Below are positions 23,601-33,240 of a DNA stretch of 64,000 bases, one piece after another. Both the position numbers and the translations under genes were made by a program. The stretch is from Siderastrea radians. Taxonomy: Eukaryota > Cnidaria > Anthozoa > Scleractinia > Rhizangiidae. The stretch lies in contig OZ024895.1 in the NCBI GenBank assembly GCA_964017195.1, forward strand, positions 26,639,875 to 26,703,874, written 5' to 3'. Position 1 is the stretch's first letter. The number at the start of each line of letters is the position of its first letter. Below the pieces are notes generated by a model that had not been told where the DNA came from, made no database searches, and saw only the letters and a list, made by a program, of their open reading frames with translations.

Positions 23601-26600
23601 AATAAATCAGCCTTTAATGAGTGCCAGCATAAACTGCATGTAAGAATTAGAAAACTACTATATCTCAAAAACTCAAAGAAACTCAGGGTATAAGATCCTA
23701 ATTTTTACACTTAGTTTTCCATTTTTTTTAATAAGTATGTCCATTAAAACTAATTATAGAGGCAATTTATCTATTTTCAAACTGTTTGGTCTGTTTATAA
23801 ACACAATGCAAATGATTATGGTATATGAATGTTAGATTAAATTTGACTCCAGGTGTAATAATCTGAACAGTCAATTGTCGTGTGTGGTATCAAGGCTCAC
23901 AAGTGATGCCCATTTGTGGACATCACTTTTCATGTACATATATTAACAATTTTGTTTTTATTGTTCATCGTGGTGTAAGATAGACAAGATGAACATTTAT
24001 TCGTTTGTCTCATGATGGAATCGCTTTGAGTTGTTGATCGCGACGTTTTGACTGCAATACTGCTAGTCTTCATCAGGCAAGGAGGTCGATTGTTTAGGTG
24101 TTGCTATTTGTAGCATGTTGGTTCGCTGGTATTGGTGCATTTTGATCCTCATTATTATTCCAACTATTAGATGTTGTACCCTCTCTTCTATAGGCTATCC
24201 ATATAAGACTTCATCCTAATAACATCAATGGAGATAGTGGAATCGAAATTCCTGAAGCTTGGAAACCTATGATCAAAAAGCACAACAGTCAATCAATCAC
24301 AAAGCGGACCTGTAACGGAACAACATCTAATACATGTAGTCTGAATAACAATGAGAATCGAAATGCACCAATAGCAGCGCAACAGGCTACAAATAGTGAC
24401 ACCTAAACAATCGACCTCATCGCCTGATGAAGACTAGCAGTATCGCAGTCGAAACGTCACGATTGACAACTCATAACGATTCCATCGTGAGACAAACGAA
24501 TAAACATTCATCTTGCCTATTAACAATCTTTCTTGAGAAATCTGCATGAAGATAGTAGTTATACAGTGTACATGAACCAATGGTGCAGGCTAACCAAGAG
24601 TGTCACTTCTACCCAACTACTGCCAAAAAAGACTTATACTAACACCCATACAACTCAGCAAGCCAACAGCTCAGAGTGGATTAAAGTGCAATACCTGAAT
24701 GTTGACAAACACTCCATGGTAGGTCTCATACAGTGGTTTGTTGCCTTTTGGTTTCAGTGGGATCTCAAACGGAAGTTCAGTCTTGCCATTAGGTGTAAAC
24801 ATTACAGTCATTAAAATCTATTAACTCATCTCACAGAATTTAACACAACACAGATCTTCACTGCAAATTATGATAAGCTAATATATGTTAATTAAATAAT
24901 AATTTTATTAGTGGCATGTATATCAATGACAACTTGTCCAACAAATAATATAAAATTTAACAATGATCGTTACCACTTGCCAAAAACTTTAACTTGTCCT
25001 ATGGACAAGCAATCCTCAAGGTTTACTTTCCCAAGGCAATTCCCCTCGATCTTCCCCATGTTTTAAAATACATGAGGAAAATCCAAAGGACTAATTAAAA
25101 GTCATGGACTGCAATGGGTGTTCTATTTCCCTCCCTTACACACTTGATACGTGATAAAATTAGACTGATGTGATTCAAGTTCAGCATGTCCACAGATATT
25201 TAATATCTCATTTATTTTCAAATGCAGACCTCAGACCTTTGTCCCAGTCCCCTTAGAATTGGTTTGATCAAACACACAGATTTTCCCAAAAAAAGGTCAA
25301 TTAGCTTACAACCTCAAATTTGTGGGCCAGGTGTGAATTTCAAAATTAACCAGACAGCATTATTACATGTAGGTATAGCATTACATTCACAGTCTAAGAA
25401 ATAAGTAAATAAATGGGATTGAATGGTATAATTTGCCAGGTTTAGCAATCTCCAGGGAGTAGTTAACAAGCTGGATTGGCTTGAGAGAGTTGTAAAAAGC
25501 TTCAAATACTCCAACACTTTTGGCACTCAGTTGTAGATTTACTGCTCCTTCCATGGCAAGAGTAATGCCATTGTGAGCAAGCTCCCCACGGCTCTGTACC
25601 ACAATAACACCCTTCACAATATCCTAAGAAAGATGACAGCGCAAATAATGTCATTTATTATTCAACAAATTTTCACTATGCCCATATATGGTCAGGAAGC
25701 CCTCAATATCTGTCATCCGTACATGACAGATATCCAGCAATGTACGTACATGTACATGACCATATTTGGAAGTGCTCTGTAGCTCTTCCATCACAGCTTG
25801 TTAGGGTCGCCATTTTGAAAAGCGAGGGAGTTTTAGCAGTGTTTTCCAGAAATTTAAAAACACCCTGAAAGAAATTTTCCAAGACTTAATGCCCAGAGAA
25901 AGTCGACGAGTATTTTCTTCAGCTTACGAAGATATCCAGCGGTTGATCTGGAATTTTTAAAGTGAGAACCAACCAAGAAAATGCTATTTCTAGCAAAACA
26001 GAAACTTCAAACGCACTTGCTCACGAAAGTTGTGTAGTTAAAAAGATTTTAATTCACAAGGAGAGGACTTATTCTCCGTAAGGTAGCAATATTTTTTCTA
26101 CTTTTAACTTGTCGTTGCAAGTATGAGTTTGTAAATGAGTCTACTTGAAGTGAACGGTAATAAACTTTGATTTATTGAAATTTTGCTTTTGTGTTTATTA
26201 TTTGTTTACAAGCTTTAGGTGTTTTTTTTCATACATGTACAACTGAACTTTTTCTTGTTGTGAAAATGGTAGACAATGAGAATTTGTTGAATAATAAAAC
26301 AATTACCCTGCTCAATCTTGCAGAATACCCCCTGACTTAGCCAACTCGGCCTACGGCCTCGTCAGCTAAGTATCAGGAGATATTCCACGGGATTTCGCAG
26401 GATAATTGTTAAATATACTTAGATGACCATATTTGGAAGTGTACTGCAGCTCTTCTTTCACAACTTGTTAGGGCAGCCATTTTGAAAAGTGGGGGAGTTT
26501 TGGCAGTGTTTTCCAGAAATTTAGAAACACCCTGAAAGAAATTTTCCAAGATTTAATGCTCAGAGAAAGTGAATGAGTATTTGGTTCAGCTTATGAGGAT

Positions 26601-29600
26601 ATCCAGGGGTTGTTTTGGAATTTTTAAAGTGAGATCTTAACCAAGAAAATTGCTAGCGAAGCAGAACTTCAAACTCACTTGCTCAGACTTTTTAATTCAC
26701 AAGGAGAGGTAGGGTAGCAAATATTTTTTCTACTTTAAACTTGTCATTACCAAACATGAGTTTGTAAATGAGTTTACTTGAAGTGAATGATAGTAAACTT
26801 TGATTTCTTGAAATTTTGCTTTAATTTGTGTTAAATATTTGTTGCGAGCTTTAGGCGTTTTTATAGTACAACTGAAGTTTTCTTGTTGTGAAAATGGTGG
26901 ACGATGAGAATTTGTTGAATGAATAATAAAACAATCATCCTGCTCAATCTTCCGGAATATCCCCTGATTTAGCTAACTCGGCCATATTGGCTAAGTATCA
27001 GGTAATATTCCGCACGATTTTGCAGGATAGACAATTGTTAAATATTCTTTGTGGGTCTGCATCCGAAACCTTTGAATTTCAGTGACAAAGTCCACGCGAT
27101 AGTTGATAAGGTGCAGGTAGTTTTGCTACACTTTACAAACAACTAATTGAAAGACAAACAGTAGACAAACCAACTAATTTTCCCAATTGTTATTTCAATC
27201 GTTACTTAGTGACAGGTAAGTACGAACTTTGTTTTGATTTCTCGAACTCCTGCGAGTAGCAGCGCTTCGCTATGAGTTTGTCAGCGGTAAACATCATCGA
27301 ACATTTTACAATGCCAGTCGGGGGAACAAGTACTTGTTTGGACAGTTTTCGTATCTATGCCCGAAGAAGCCCGAAGGGGTCCGAAGAAGCTCTGATTTAT
27401 ATTGTCCAATCAGAGAGAACTACGAACTCGCGCAGAAAAATGAAACGGAATGTTTTCAAGTTTTAAACATGGCGTCCCTAGCACGGAGGAATCTTTAGGC
27501 CCTAAACTTACTTCCAGACATGCTTTGGCAGTATCAGCGAGAAGTTTGGCCGTTGGAAGTTCTAATGGTTAAATAATAATGGTTAAAGATAGTCTGTTGA
27601 AGCTTAATTGGTCACATATTTAGATTGTTCTTCATTAATCTCGCTAGGGCGCAACACTGAATTGCCAAATTATATTTTGTTTTTACGGCTTTCCAAGGCT
27701 GAAATATAGCGTTGTTCAAAGGGCGTTAAAAGATCCGATAGAAAAGAGGGTTACCTGATCTTAGGAAAGGCAGTTAAGCTCGGGTGAAACGCGGTTCACC
27801 CGTGGCTTTGACATGAGTCAAGACAGCTTTCAACGAAGGCGCGAGAAAAGAAATAATTAAGCTTAAGCTTATATTAAAAGTGCTTCGAACTGTATTTACA
27901 CCTCGCTGATTACTGTGGTGAAGCGAGTATTCTTCACGAAAGATAAGAGAGTATCCTGCAATGGTTAAATATTTTCCCCGTCCTTATTCACATTCATGCA
28001 AAATCTGAAGAAAAAGTTGACTCACGGAGCGGAAAACAGCTGAGTGCATGAAAGTCTTCTTGCACTTGCCGGGCGGAGAACAAAGGAATTCTCCATTTTC
28101 AAAGCTTTAAAAGCCTTATTAAAGACTCTCTGTCGACCACAATGCAACGCGCGCCTAAACGGAGGTTTCGTGGACCACGAATCCCCAAAGTTTTGCGTCG
28201 GCATTTGAAGGCTGTGGAAATCTGCCTTCATCCAAGTCATCCTTCTGTAGAATGGATAGAGATTTTCTTATGGAGCTATGGAAATTTATCAGGGAACTAT
28301 TGGAGCAGTGTTGATTTAAAAAATGTTTTATTCTTCGGGTCACAAAAGCGACATTCGGACACTCGATGTTTCGCACAGCTCTTAACCGACGAGACCACGC
28401 GGAAAGTTTTTTATTTATACCTCATATCAGAATAATGTGACTATGGACGATCCAGTGAGTTCATAGGGAAAAATAACAGAATTCTTATGGTTATGTGGAA
28501 CTGAATGTGAGTGAATATCAAACTGACTACAGTTTGAATTGTATTTTATTACAGTCATCTGCAAGACTTATAAACCATAAAATTTAGCTCTTTCTATTGA
28601 CAAAACGTATACACCTAACGAAGTGAACACCTTCATTTCCTTTCTTGGCTGCTAAAGGGCTCAAATCTAGCCATTTTATCACAATGTTCTCTCTCCAAAG
28701 GAATCAAAACATAAACAAACGCGCGCATTGCATTGTAGTCGACAGAGAGTCTTTAAGTCTGTGTTATTCCCAATGACCACTATTCTGTTCCAGGTTAATT
28801 TTCTACTAGAAAAAAACTGCTGAAACAACACACTTTTTTATTTGAACCAAAAACAAGAGCTAAATTTGCTGTTTCCTCAGTGGTCCGCATGTTGTATTGA
28901 TTCTTCTCGTCAGTAATTCTCAACTGTTTGTTAGCATTACTGACTTCGTTTATGACCCACTGAGAAACGCCTTCCAAGACAAACACATCTGTAATTCTTT
29001 ATTATTCAAGCTCAGAAGGAATTAACATTGAAGAACCGACTGAGAAACCCACAAATTCTGACTTGAAACTGAAGTATTATTATACGGTTCATAATTCTTG
29101 GTTTCAAGACAAACTACTGCTCATTTGGTCAAGCATTTTGCCATAAATACGAAAATTAAAGCAAGATGAGACAGCATTTTGATATCGCTGACATCATTAT
29201 CAAGACTGAAATGGTGATAAAGTGTAAAATTGAAAAGAATAAGAATACAAATCTGAATCCATGAGCATATCAATCAGTCAGGTCTAAACAACGGATTACG
29301 CACGGATTTAGTAATAGCATGACGGCGAAATCGTTGTCGTTGTCATGTTTGCTGAGAGCTAGTCAGTTTCCCCATCCCTTCCATGCTCACGATATTTCAG
29401 AGACCACTCGTCCAGCCGACTTACAATATTGGCCCTTACCTGTACTCGGCTAGCCTGGATTTCAGCCGTCTCCTATGGTCGCACACTCCCGAGAGAGACG
29501 TCTGAATCAATTAACCGCTAATGCCGTCCAGTGACGTCACTGTCCAAAAACCAGACAGCGGTGTTGATTGGCTGATTCTCAATTATTCGCATGAATTATT

Positions 29601-31569
29601 TCATTAAATATTTTGTTATTCAAAGTGCGAGGAATGTTTACAAAGTGGCGGTTGCGGGGATTCCAGTTTGTGCGAAGGCTTTCAAAGAAGCAGTATCGAA
29701 TCTTGGGTTAACTAAGTTATACTCCGAACGGGTAAATGCTCTCTTTCACTTCCTGTCGAGGGAAAATGTTTTCGTTAATCTTCCGACGAGTTATGGGAAA
29801 TCTATGATTTTCCAGATTGCACCACTTGTTGCAAGTGAACTCTCCAAATCGTGTACACAATTTGAAGCACACTGTATCATTATTGTTATTTCTCCCTTGG
29901 TTGCTCTCATGAATGACCAAGTGTGATGTAGAAATCCTGTTTTGTGTAGAAAGCCACGTTTTTGCGAAGGCGATCTTGAATTGCAGCCGATATGTTTCGC
30001 AGAAAATTTTTAGCAATTCCTGGAACTGTGCAGTATTATTAAATTCGATGTTTTATCGAGGATTCTTCTATTTTGTTGTATTTATTTCATTGAGTCACAC
30101 CATTTTAAAGTTGAAACACTCGACTGTCAGTAAAGTGGGATTTGGAAAACTTATAGCGGAGAAATCCTGCTTCGTGTAGGAAGCTACGTTTCAGGCGAAG
30201 GCGGCGAAGAGTTTGAAAGCAGGTGAAGACAGCGCTTTGCACAATGAAGCAAGGATTGAACGCGATTTGTTTTTTGAGGTAAAGCAATTCTTATTTGAGT
30301 AAACGCTTTTTTAAGCAAAGCAGGTCACTTCTGAGTCAAATATTACCTAAGAATAATTGTTGTACTTCGTTCTCCGTTCTTTCATTCATGACGAAGATTT
30401 AGGGGAAAAACCTACTCGTCAGGTCTGTGTCACGGATGCGTCACTCACATCCGTCACGGGCACTTGTCCGACACGCGTTTCACCAACGACCAAGATATTT
30501 GTGTTTAATTCACTTTTGCCCGTTAAACCACTGCATGCGCTTTACCCGCAGCACTTCACTTTCCAATGGAAACCACTAGTTTAATAGTTGCGATGGAAAA
30601 CATAACACAGAAGCAAAACAAAAAGGCTTGATCCTTGCCATTGAGCAACAGGCGTGCGTCTATCATCGACTCGAGGGCTGCGAAAGCTAAATTTTTCGCG
30701 GGAACAGAAATAATTCGAATAAATTAACACTGATTCGCCGTGACGTCACTGGACGGCATTAACGGCTCATTGATTCAGGCGTCTCTCTCGGGAGTGATCG
30801 AGCGACCAGAGGAGACGGCTGAAATTCAGGCTAGTACACGTCGGCCCGTCACAAACAATTCTTAAAATAGATGTCACCCAAATTTAATAGCAAGTGCGTA
30901 GTTTGTCCTGATAAATATTTTTTAACGGTCTGTGTTTTTTCTTCCAAGTTGAGAGTAGCCACTTTTCGAAGTAACAGAATAAACTGGTCCTCACGTTAAA
31001 TAGTTTTAGAAATGGAGCCCTTTTTGGTATTTCACTTGAGGTGATCGAGGCCCTGAGTAGCCTACTGGCCAAATGCCGAAAATCACGGGCTCAGTCTTTT
31101 CTCGGAGAAAGGATTTCGCCATCAAATGGCACTTGTTCCCCCCGGCTGCGATGTTCGGCCATTTGCAACAACACAGAGATTCTACGGTTCATCTGGAAGT
31201 TAAGTCTAACTCCAGAAGGGATCAGAAGTCGTTAGTATAACTTTCTTATATAGGGGTCGAACTCGATTTACGTGGGGCGAACTCTATATATTTGGGAGGC
31301 GAACTGGATTCGTTACGGGGCTAACTCAAGGGGGCTAAATCGCAATGGGGCGAAACCACTGGTTTCCCAGCTTTGTTCGATGACCAAACGTGCTCACGCG
31401 CAACTCGCCTCCGACAGGCCGAGGAACACCTTACATTAAGATCTATCCTAATTCAGCGGGTCCTTTACAATGAATATCAGCTACAGAATAATCTTTACCA
31501 TCAATAAGTACTTACTCCCTCATAGTAAATCTTGTTTACCCTTTTTAAGCGAATCTCCAGCGTAGCCAT
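14588..31569 (-). CDS. VPS26C: VPS26C (DSCR3), Retriever complex subunit; 11 exons
   Basis: Join on the minus strand: 31569-31516, 25623-25430, 24794-24695, 23203-23123, 20840-20766, 20648-20568, 19940-19871, 18963-18937, 18590-18568, 17315-17213, 14667-14588. The exons sum to 888 nt, giving 295 residues plus TAG. Hallmarks of the family: NLQLSAKSVGVFEAFYNS (exon 2), NKPLYETYHGVFVNIQ (exon 3), SIELQLVRIETCGCAEGY (exons 7-8), PRLFTCPTL (exon 10) and DDHLITENFP (exon 11). The length is close to the human protein (about 297). The fold is two arrestin-like beta-sandwich domains. Known role: with VPS35L and VPS29 it forms Retriever within the Commander assembly, recycling SNX17 cargoes such as integrins from endosomes to the surface. 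All junctions are GT-AG except intron 2 (AT...AC). I see no frameshift or internal stop, so it is probably functional. Confidence 0.93.
15879..15925. repeat. Hairpin in VPS26C intron 10
   Basis: 22-bp arms with one mismatch and a GCT loop. Confidence 0.7.
16030..16200 (+). repeat. Dispersed fragment of the ~1.1-kb tandem repeat
   Basis: Shares the ordered words GGGCATTA, CACCGC...CTTCTCC, CAAAATATATTAC, CTCAAGATACAAGCCC and TTTGGCC...GAGGTCTTGGG with the units at 436-10100. This shows the unit also exists outside the tandem array. Confidence 0.65.
17213..17315 (-). CDS. VPS26C: VPS26C exon 10
   Basis: Residues 236-269 plus one base (IADGNVCRGL...PRLFTCPTL...NFKI). Acceptor GATTCAG, donor GTTAGT. 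Confidence 0.9.
18568..18590 (-). CDS. VPS26C: VPS26C exon 9 (23-nt microexon)
   Basis: Completes Ala228 and encodes TEIQNIQ. Acceptor TCGTCAG, donor GTATGA. It directly follows another microexon. Confidence 0.88.
18937..18963 (-). CDS. VPS26C: VPS26C exon 8 (27-nt microexon)
   Basis: Encodes CAEGYSKD with split codons on both sides. Acceptor TTGTCAG, donor GTAAGT. It is too short for ordinary ORF calling. The residues match the conserved CGCAEGYxxD stretch. Confidence 0.88.
19871..19940 (-). CDS. VPS26C: VPS26C exon 7
   Basis: Residues 196-218 plus one base of Gly219 (LEVVHSDKPIKSIELQLVRI...). Acceptor TTCACAG, donor GTGAGT. Confidence 0.9.
20568..20648 (-). CDS. VPS26C: VPS26C exon 6
   Basis: Residues 169-195 (RAKVPKFLVKGILDS...PFTGE). 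Acceptor CTTATAG, donor GTAAGG. The preceding intron is only 117 bp. Confidence 0.9.
20766..20840 (-). CDS. VPS26C: VPS26C exon 5
   Basis: Residues 144-168 (GPLKKAEVKPVEFSITPESL...). Acceptor AATGCAG, donor GTATTA. Confidence 0.88.
20841..22714 (-). other. VPS26C intron 4, distal part
   Basis: No gene recognised. Several 65-110-codon frames on both strands (20889-22344) have no family signature. I see nothing further. Confidence 0.4.
22715..23110. mobile_element. TTAA-flanked inverted-repeat element, 396 bp
   Basis: The ends AGGGGCATAGTCAC and GTGACTATGCCCCT are perfect 14-bp inverted repeats, each flanked by TTAA (22711-22714 and 23111-23114). TTAA target duplication is characteristic of piggyBac- and Kolobok-type transposons. 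There is no transposase, so it is non-autonomous. It sits 8 bp past the 5' splice site of VPS26C intron 4. Confidence 0.85.
23123..23203 (-). CDS. VPS26C: VPS26C exon 4
   Basis: Residues 117-143 (YYLRAEMKRSLL...FIVENK). Acceptor TTTTCAG, donor GTAGTG. A TTAA-flanked inverted-repeat element begins just 8 bp into the following intron. Confidence 0.9.
23204..23950 (-). other. VPS26C intron 3, proximal part
   Basis: No gene. A ~75-bp direct repeat (AATAGCCAGTATGTA...AACCCTTACCCCA) occurs at about 23381-23440 and 23468-23530. Confidence 0.5.
23951..24518. mobile_element. Fold-back element with ~170-bp arms
   Basis: Arm 1 (from ~23980: AAGATGAAC...TTTATTCGTTTGTCTCA) is the complement of arm 2 (to ~24520). 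Both carry the word TGCTAGTCTTCATCAGG or its complement and GACGTTT. TATTAACAAT stands on both sides (about 23941-23950 and 24519-24528) and is a candidate 10-bp target duplication. Confidence 0.7.
24695..24794 (-). CDS. VPS26C: VPS26C exon 3
   Basis: Residues 83 (split) to 116, PNGKTELPFEIP...VNIQ. The upstream intron ends in ...GTTTAC, not AG. The donor is GTATTG. Confidence 0.88.
25430..25623 (-). CDS. VPS26C: VPS26C exon 2
   Basis: Residues 19-82 plus two bases of codon 83. It has a normal acceptor (TTTCTTAG) and the most conserved stretch of the protein. Homology requires the exon to end at GGCAAATT, followed by ATACCATT rather than a GT donor. Confidence 0.9.
25755..27046 (+). repeat. 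Two tandem copies of a ~667-bp repeat
   Basis: GACCATATTTGGAAGTG at 25758 recurs at 26425, and the two copies stay collinear to about 26420 and 27046. Each copy ends in a stem-loop built on CTGACTTAGCC...GGCTAAGTATCAGG-type arms flanked by CAATCTT and GGATAATTGTT. It lies in VPS26C intron 1. No coding frame is shared by the copies. Confidence 0.8.
27047..28122 (-). other. VPS26C intron 1, middle part
   Basis: No gene recognised; short direct words such as CCGAAGAAGC and CCGAAGGGG occur near 27360. I see nothing else. Confidence 0.4.
28123..28752. mobile_element. TTAA-flanked inverted-repeat element, 630 bp
   Basis: The ends AGACTCTCTGTCGAC and its complement GTCGACAGAGAGTCT are perfect 15-bp inverted repeats, followed inward by ACAATGCAACGCGCG-type similarity. 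TTAA flanks both sides (28119-28122 and 28753-28756). It contains a 97-codon frame (28142-28435) of unknown family, which I do not call. No transposase. Confidence 0.85.
28757..29449 (-). other. VPS26C intron 1, no gene
   Basis: AT-rich, only short frames, nothing recognised. Confidence 0.4.
29450..30834. mobile_element. TIR element (~1.39 kb) carrying a RecQ-helicase fragment
   Basis: The ~90-bp terminal inverted repeats at 29450-29540 and 30740-30834 share CTAGCCTG, ATTTCAGCCGTCTCCT, CACTCCCGAGAGAGACG and GCCGTCCAGTGACGTCAC with few differences. Inside are a RecQ-like frame at the left end and two diverged copies of a GAAATCCTG...GTGTAG...GCGAAGGC segment (about 29929 and 30160). The target duplication is unclear; TGTACT and AGTACA lie just outside, partly symmetrical. 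It sits in VPS26C intron 1, antisense to the gene. Confidence 0.8.
29591..29926 (+). pseudogene. RecQ-like DNA helicase N-terminal fragment
   Basis: The frame contains a helicase motif I (Walker A) VNLPTSYGKSMIFQ and a motif Ia IVISPLVALMNDQV in the spacing expected for RecQ-family helicases. It is preceded by a helix that ends FLSRENVF. It stops at a TGA straight after MNDQV, so the DEAH box, the rest of RecA lobe 1 and all of lobe 2 are absent. No continuation is found in the remaining 900 bp of the host element. It could be a captured exon (a GTG follows MNDQ) or a remnant of an element-borne helicase. It is not expected to be an active helicase. Confidence 0.75.
31516..31569 (-). CDS. VPS26C: VPS26C exon 1
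   Basis: Residues 1-18, MATLEIRLKRVNKIYYEG, matching the family N-terminus (short hydrophobic start, then LDIKxKRxNKxY). The ATG is at 31567-31569 and the donor is GTAAGT. Intron 1 is 5.9 kb. Confidence 0.85.
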
Positions 31570-31735
31570 TTTCCAAAGTGCGTGGCGCCTTAGCCTCTAA
31601 CTTCGTCCCCAGGGTCTTTGGGTTAGGCAACCCAGGATAGCGGCGACTGGGGCAAAGGCAAAGGGTGACATCTACTAGACCATCTACTAGCGTTACAATC
31701 CGCGTCCATCGGCATACCGGTACTGTATTGGGAGG
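31570..31735 (-). promoter_or_regulatory. Presumed VPS26C upstream region
   Basis: About 170 bp between the VPS26C start codon and a GGACC microsatellite. No TATA box is evident. Its assignment as promoter rests only on position. Confidence 0.35.
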
Positions 31736-31797
31736 AGTGGACCGGACCGGACCGGACCGGACCGGACTGGACCGGACTGGACCGGACTGGACCGGAC
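31736..31797 (+). repeat. (GGACC/GGACT)n microsatellite
   Basis: About twelve 5-bp units; the first part is pure GGACC and the second alternates GGACT and GGACC. It is open in several frames (Arg-Ser-Gly-Pro-Val on the minus strand), but I see no gene. It lies about 170 bp upstream of the VPS26C ATG. Confidence 0.9.
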
Positions 31798-32470
31798 TAG
31801 TAAAACGAGGACTGGTGAAACGTGGGCTAGTAAAACGCAAGAAAATACAGTCTCACAAGAGTGGTCGCAACTACAGCTGGTCTTCTCGTAAGCGACCACA
31901 TGGAAAAACAATAGAGGGTAGTCGCTTACAATGATCACTCATAGTACTGTAGCAAAAATATTTAATTATTTTTTTTGCCTATTTCAGAAGAGGATCGCGT
32001 ATATACAAGTCAACGAACCATCAGCGCTTATGCTATGTATTAATTTGATCAAGAAGTGAGTGCTTTTATTAAAGTGTTGACTGAGTGGTCGCTTACGAGA
32101 ACTTAGAAACAAAGAAAAAGACCAGTCGGTAATTCACAAATTTTAAAGTGATTGTTGAATCGAATCTTCAAATTCCGAATTTTCACGTGACCAGCCAAAC
32201 ATATAATTCTTACAATATTTGTTTTTTATCCTTGCTTTCCGTCACGCAACATGTCCATCGAGGAGTTTGTACCTTTCAATACTCTTTTTAGATTCCGATG
32301 AACGAACAATTTCCTTTCCAGCAACAATTTCAACCCCTTTCCTTTCCAAATTTTGCTTTACAGCTTTGCATTTATAGGATGAAATACCATGTGGTATTTA
32401 ATGGTACTGGCTCTAAGTATCGTTGTGAAGTTCAGTTTTTATTGATTTAAACACTCATGTCCAATACTGC
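31798..32470. other. No gene; GTGGTCGCTTACGAGA words
   Basis: GAGTGGTCGC and its partner CTCGTAAGCGACCAC occur at ~31858-31904 and again at ~32089-32103, suggesting one or two small inverted-repeat elements. No gene is seen. Confidence 0.4.
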
Positions 32471-32474
32471 CGCA

Positions 32475-32910
32475 CTGATACGGACCGTTGTTTGCAGCTG
32501 ACGGTCCGTAAGTTTCGCACAGACCGTCATCCTTGCTTACGGTCCGTTATTTGCGATTGACAGTCCGTACGTTTCGCACGGACCGTCGTTCTTGCTTACG
32601 GTCCGAATACAGAACATGCATCTCATTATCACACCACATACTTGTCCAATACTCCGACAAATTTATGCATAGCATTGTTCAATTTCTTATTGTTTTGCTT
32701 CATTCTTTATTGTTATGCTTTTGTACAGTATTGTTATGTGAAGTGAATACAATACAGTGCCATGCATAAATTTGTCGGAGTATTGGACAACCCTCTCACA
32801 CCAGGGCCAACTGCAGTTGACGCTCCGTACGTTTCGCACGGACCGTCATCCTTGCTTACGGACCGTCATTTGCGGCTGACGGTCCGTGCAAAACGTACGG
32901 ACCCTACTCA
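32475..32910. repeat. ACGGACCGT-dyad tandem repeat, split by a MITE
   Basis: Approximately 60-bp units with GTCCGTACGTTTCGCACGG, ACCGTC and CTTGCTTACGGTCCG occur at ~32475-32605 and resume at ~32815-32905. The same dyad recurs near 34075-34150, 34300, 35675-35745 and 35810. Confidence 0.75.
32637..32795. mobile_element. MITE, ~159 bp, 29-bp TIRs, 8-bp target duplication
   Basis: The perfect inverted repeats TTGTCCAATACTCCGACAAA... (32642-32670) pair with 32762-32790. TCACACCA flanks at 32629-32636 and 32796-32803. An 8-bp duplication fits a hAT-type element. Confidence 0.8.
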
Positions 32911-32959
32911 AAGTGTGTCAACAATAAGCACTCAGTTTTCGCCATAATAGGCTCCAAAC

Positions 32960-33240
32960 TAAACACCTCCTATCTTGAACCAGTATTGCGATCGGTAGTA
33001 GACATTTTTCAAAGTTTTTAAACCGATCTGATTTTTTCTCTAAATTTTCGGTGACTTCTGGGACTCCACCATGGACAGTGACGCCGTGAACGAGAGGAAA
33101 GCGTTCCCTCGCGCTTATATGCCGTTAATTCAAAATCAGGGACGTCATCAACAACGCACGAGCTTTTAAGCGCGACGAACTTTCACTTCCGAAAATTTAG
33201 AAAAAATCAGATCGATTTAAAAACTTTTCTAAAAAACCTC
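32960..33240. mobile_element. Fold-back element, ~230-280 bp
   Basis: Arms around 33010-33050 (AAAGTTTTTAAACCGATCTG...) and 33190-33237 are complementary, including GATTTTTTCT and AAATTTTCGG. No coding. Confidence 0.65.

Noticed and set aside
29913..30287. Continuation of the RecQ helicase after 29926
   Set aside because: Frames here show none of the DEAH, motif III-VI or RQC signatures.
31520..31934. Frames on both strands through the GGACC repeat
   Set aside because: Open only because of the microsatellite; the minus frame overlaps VPS26C exon 1 in another frame.
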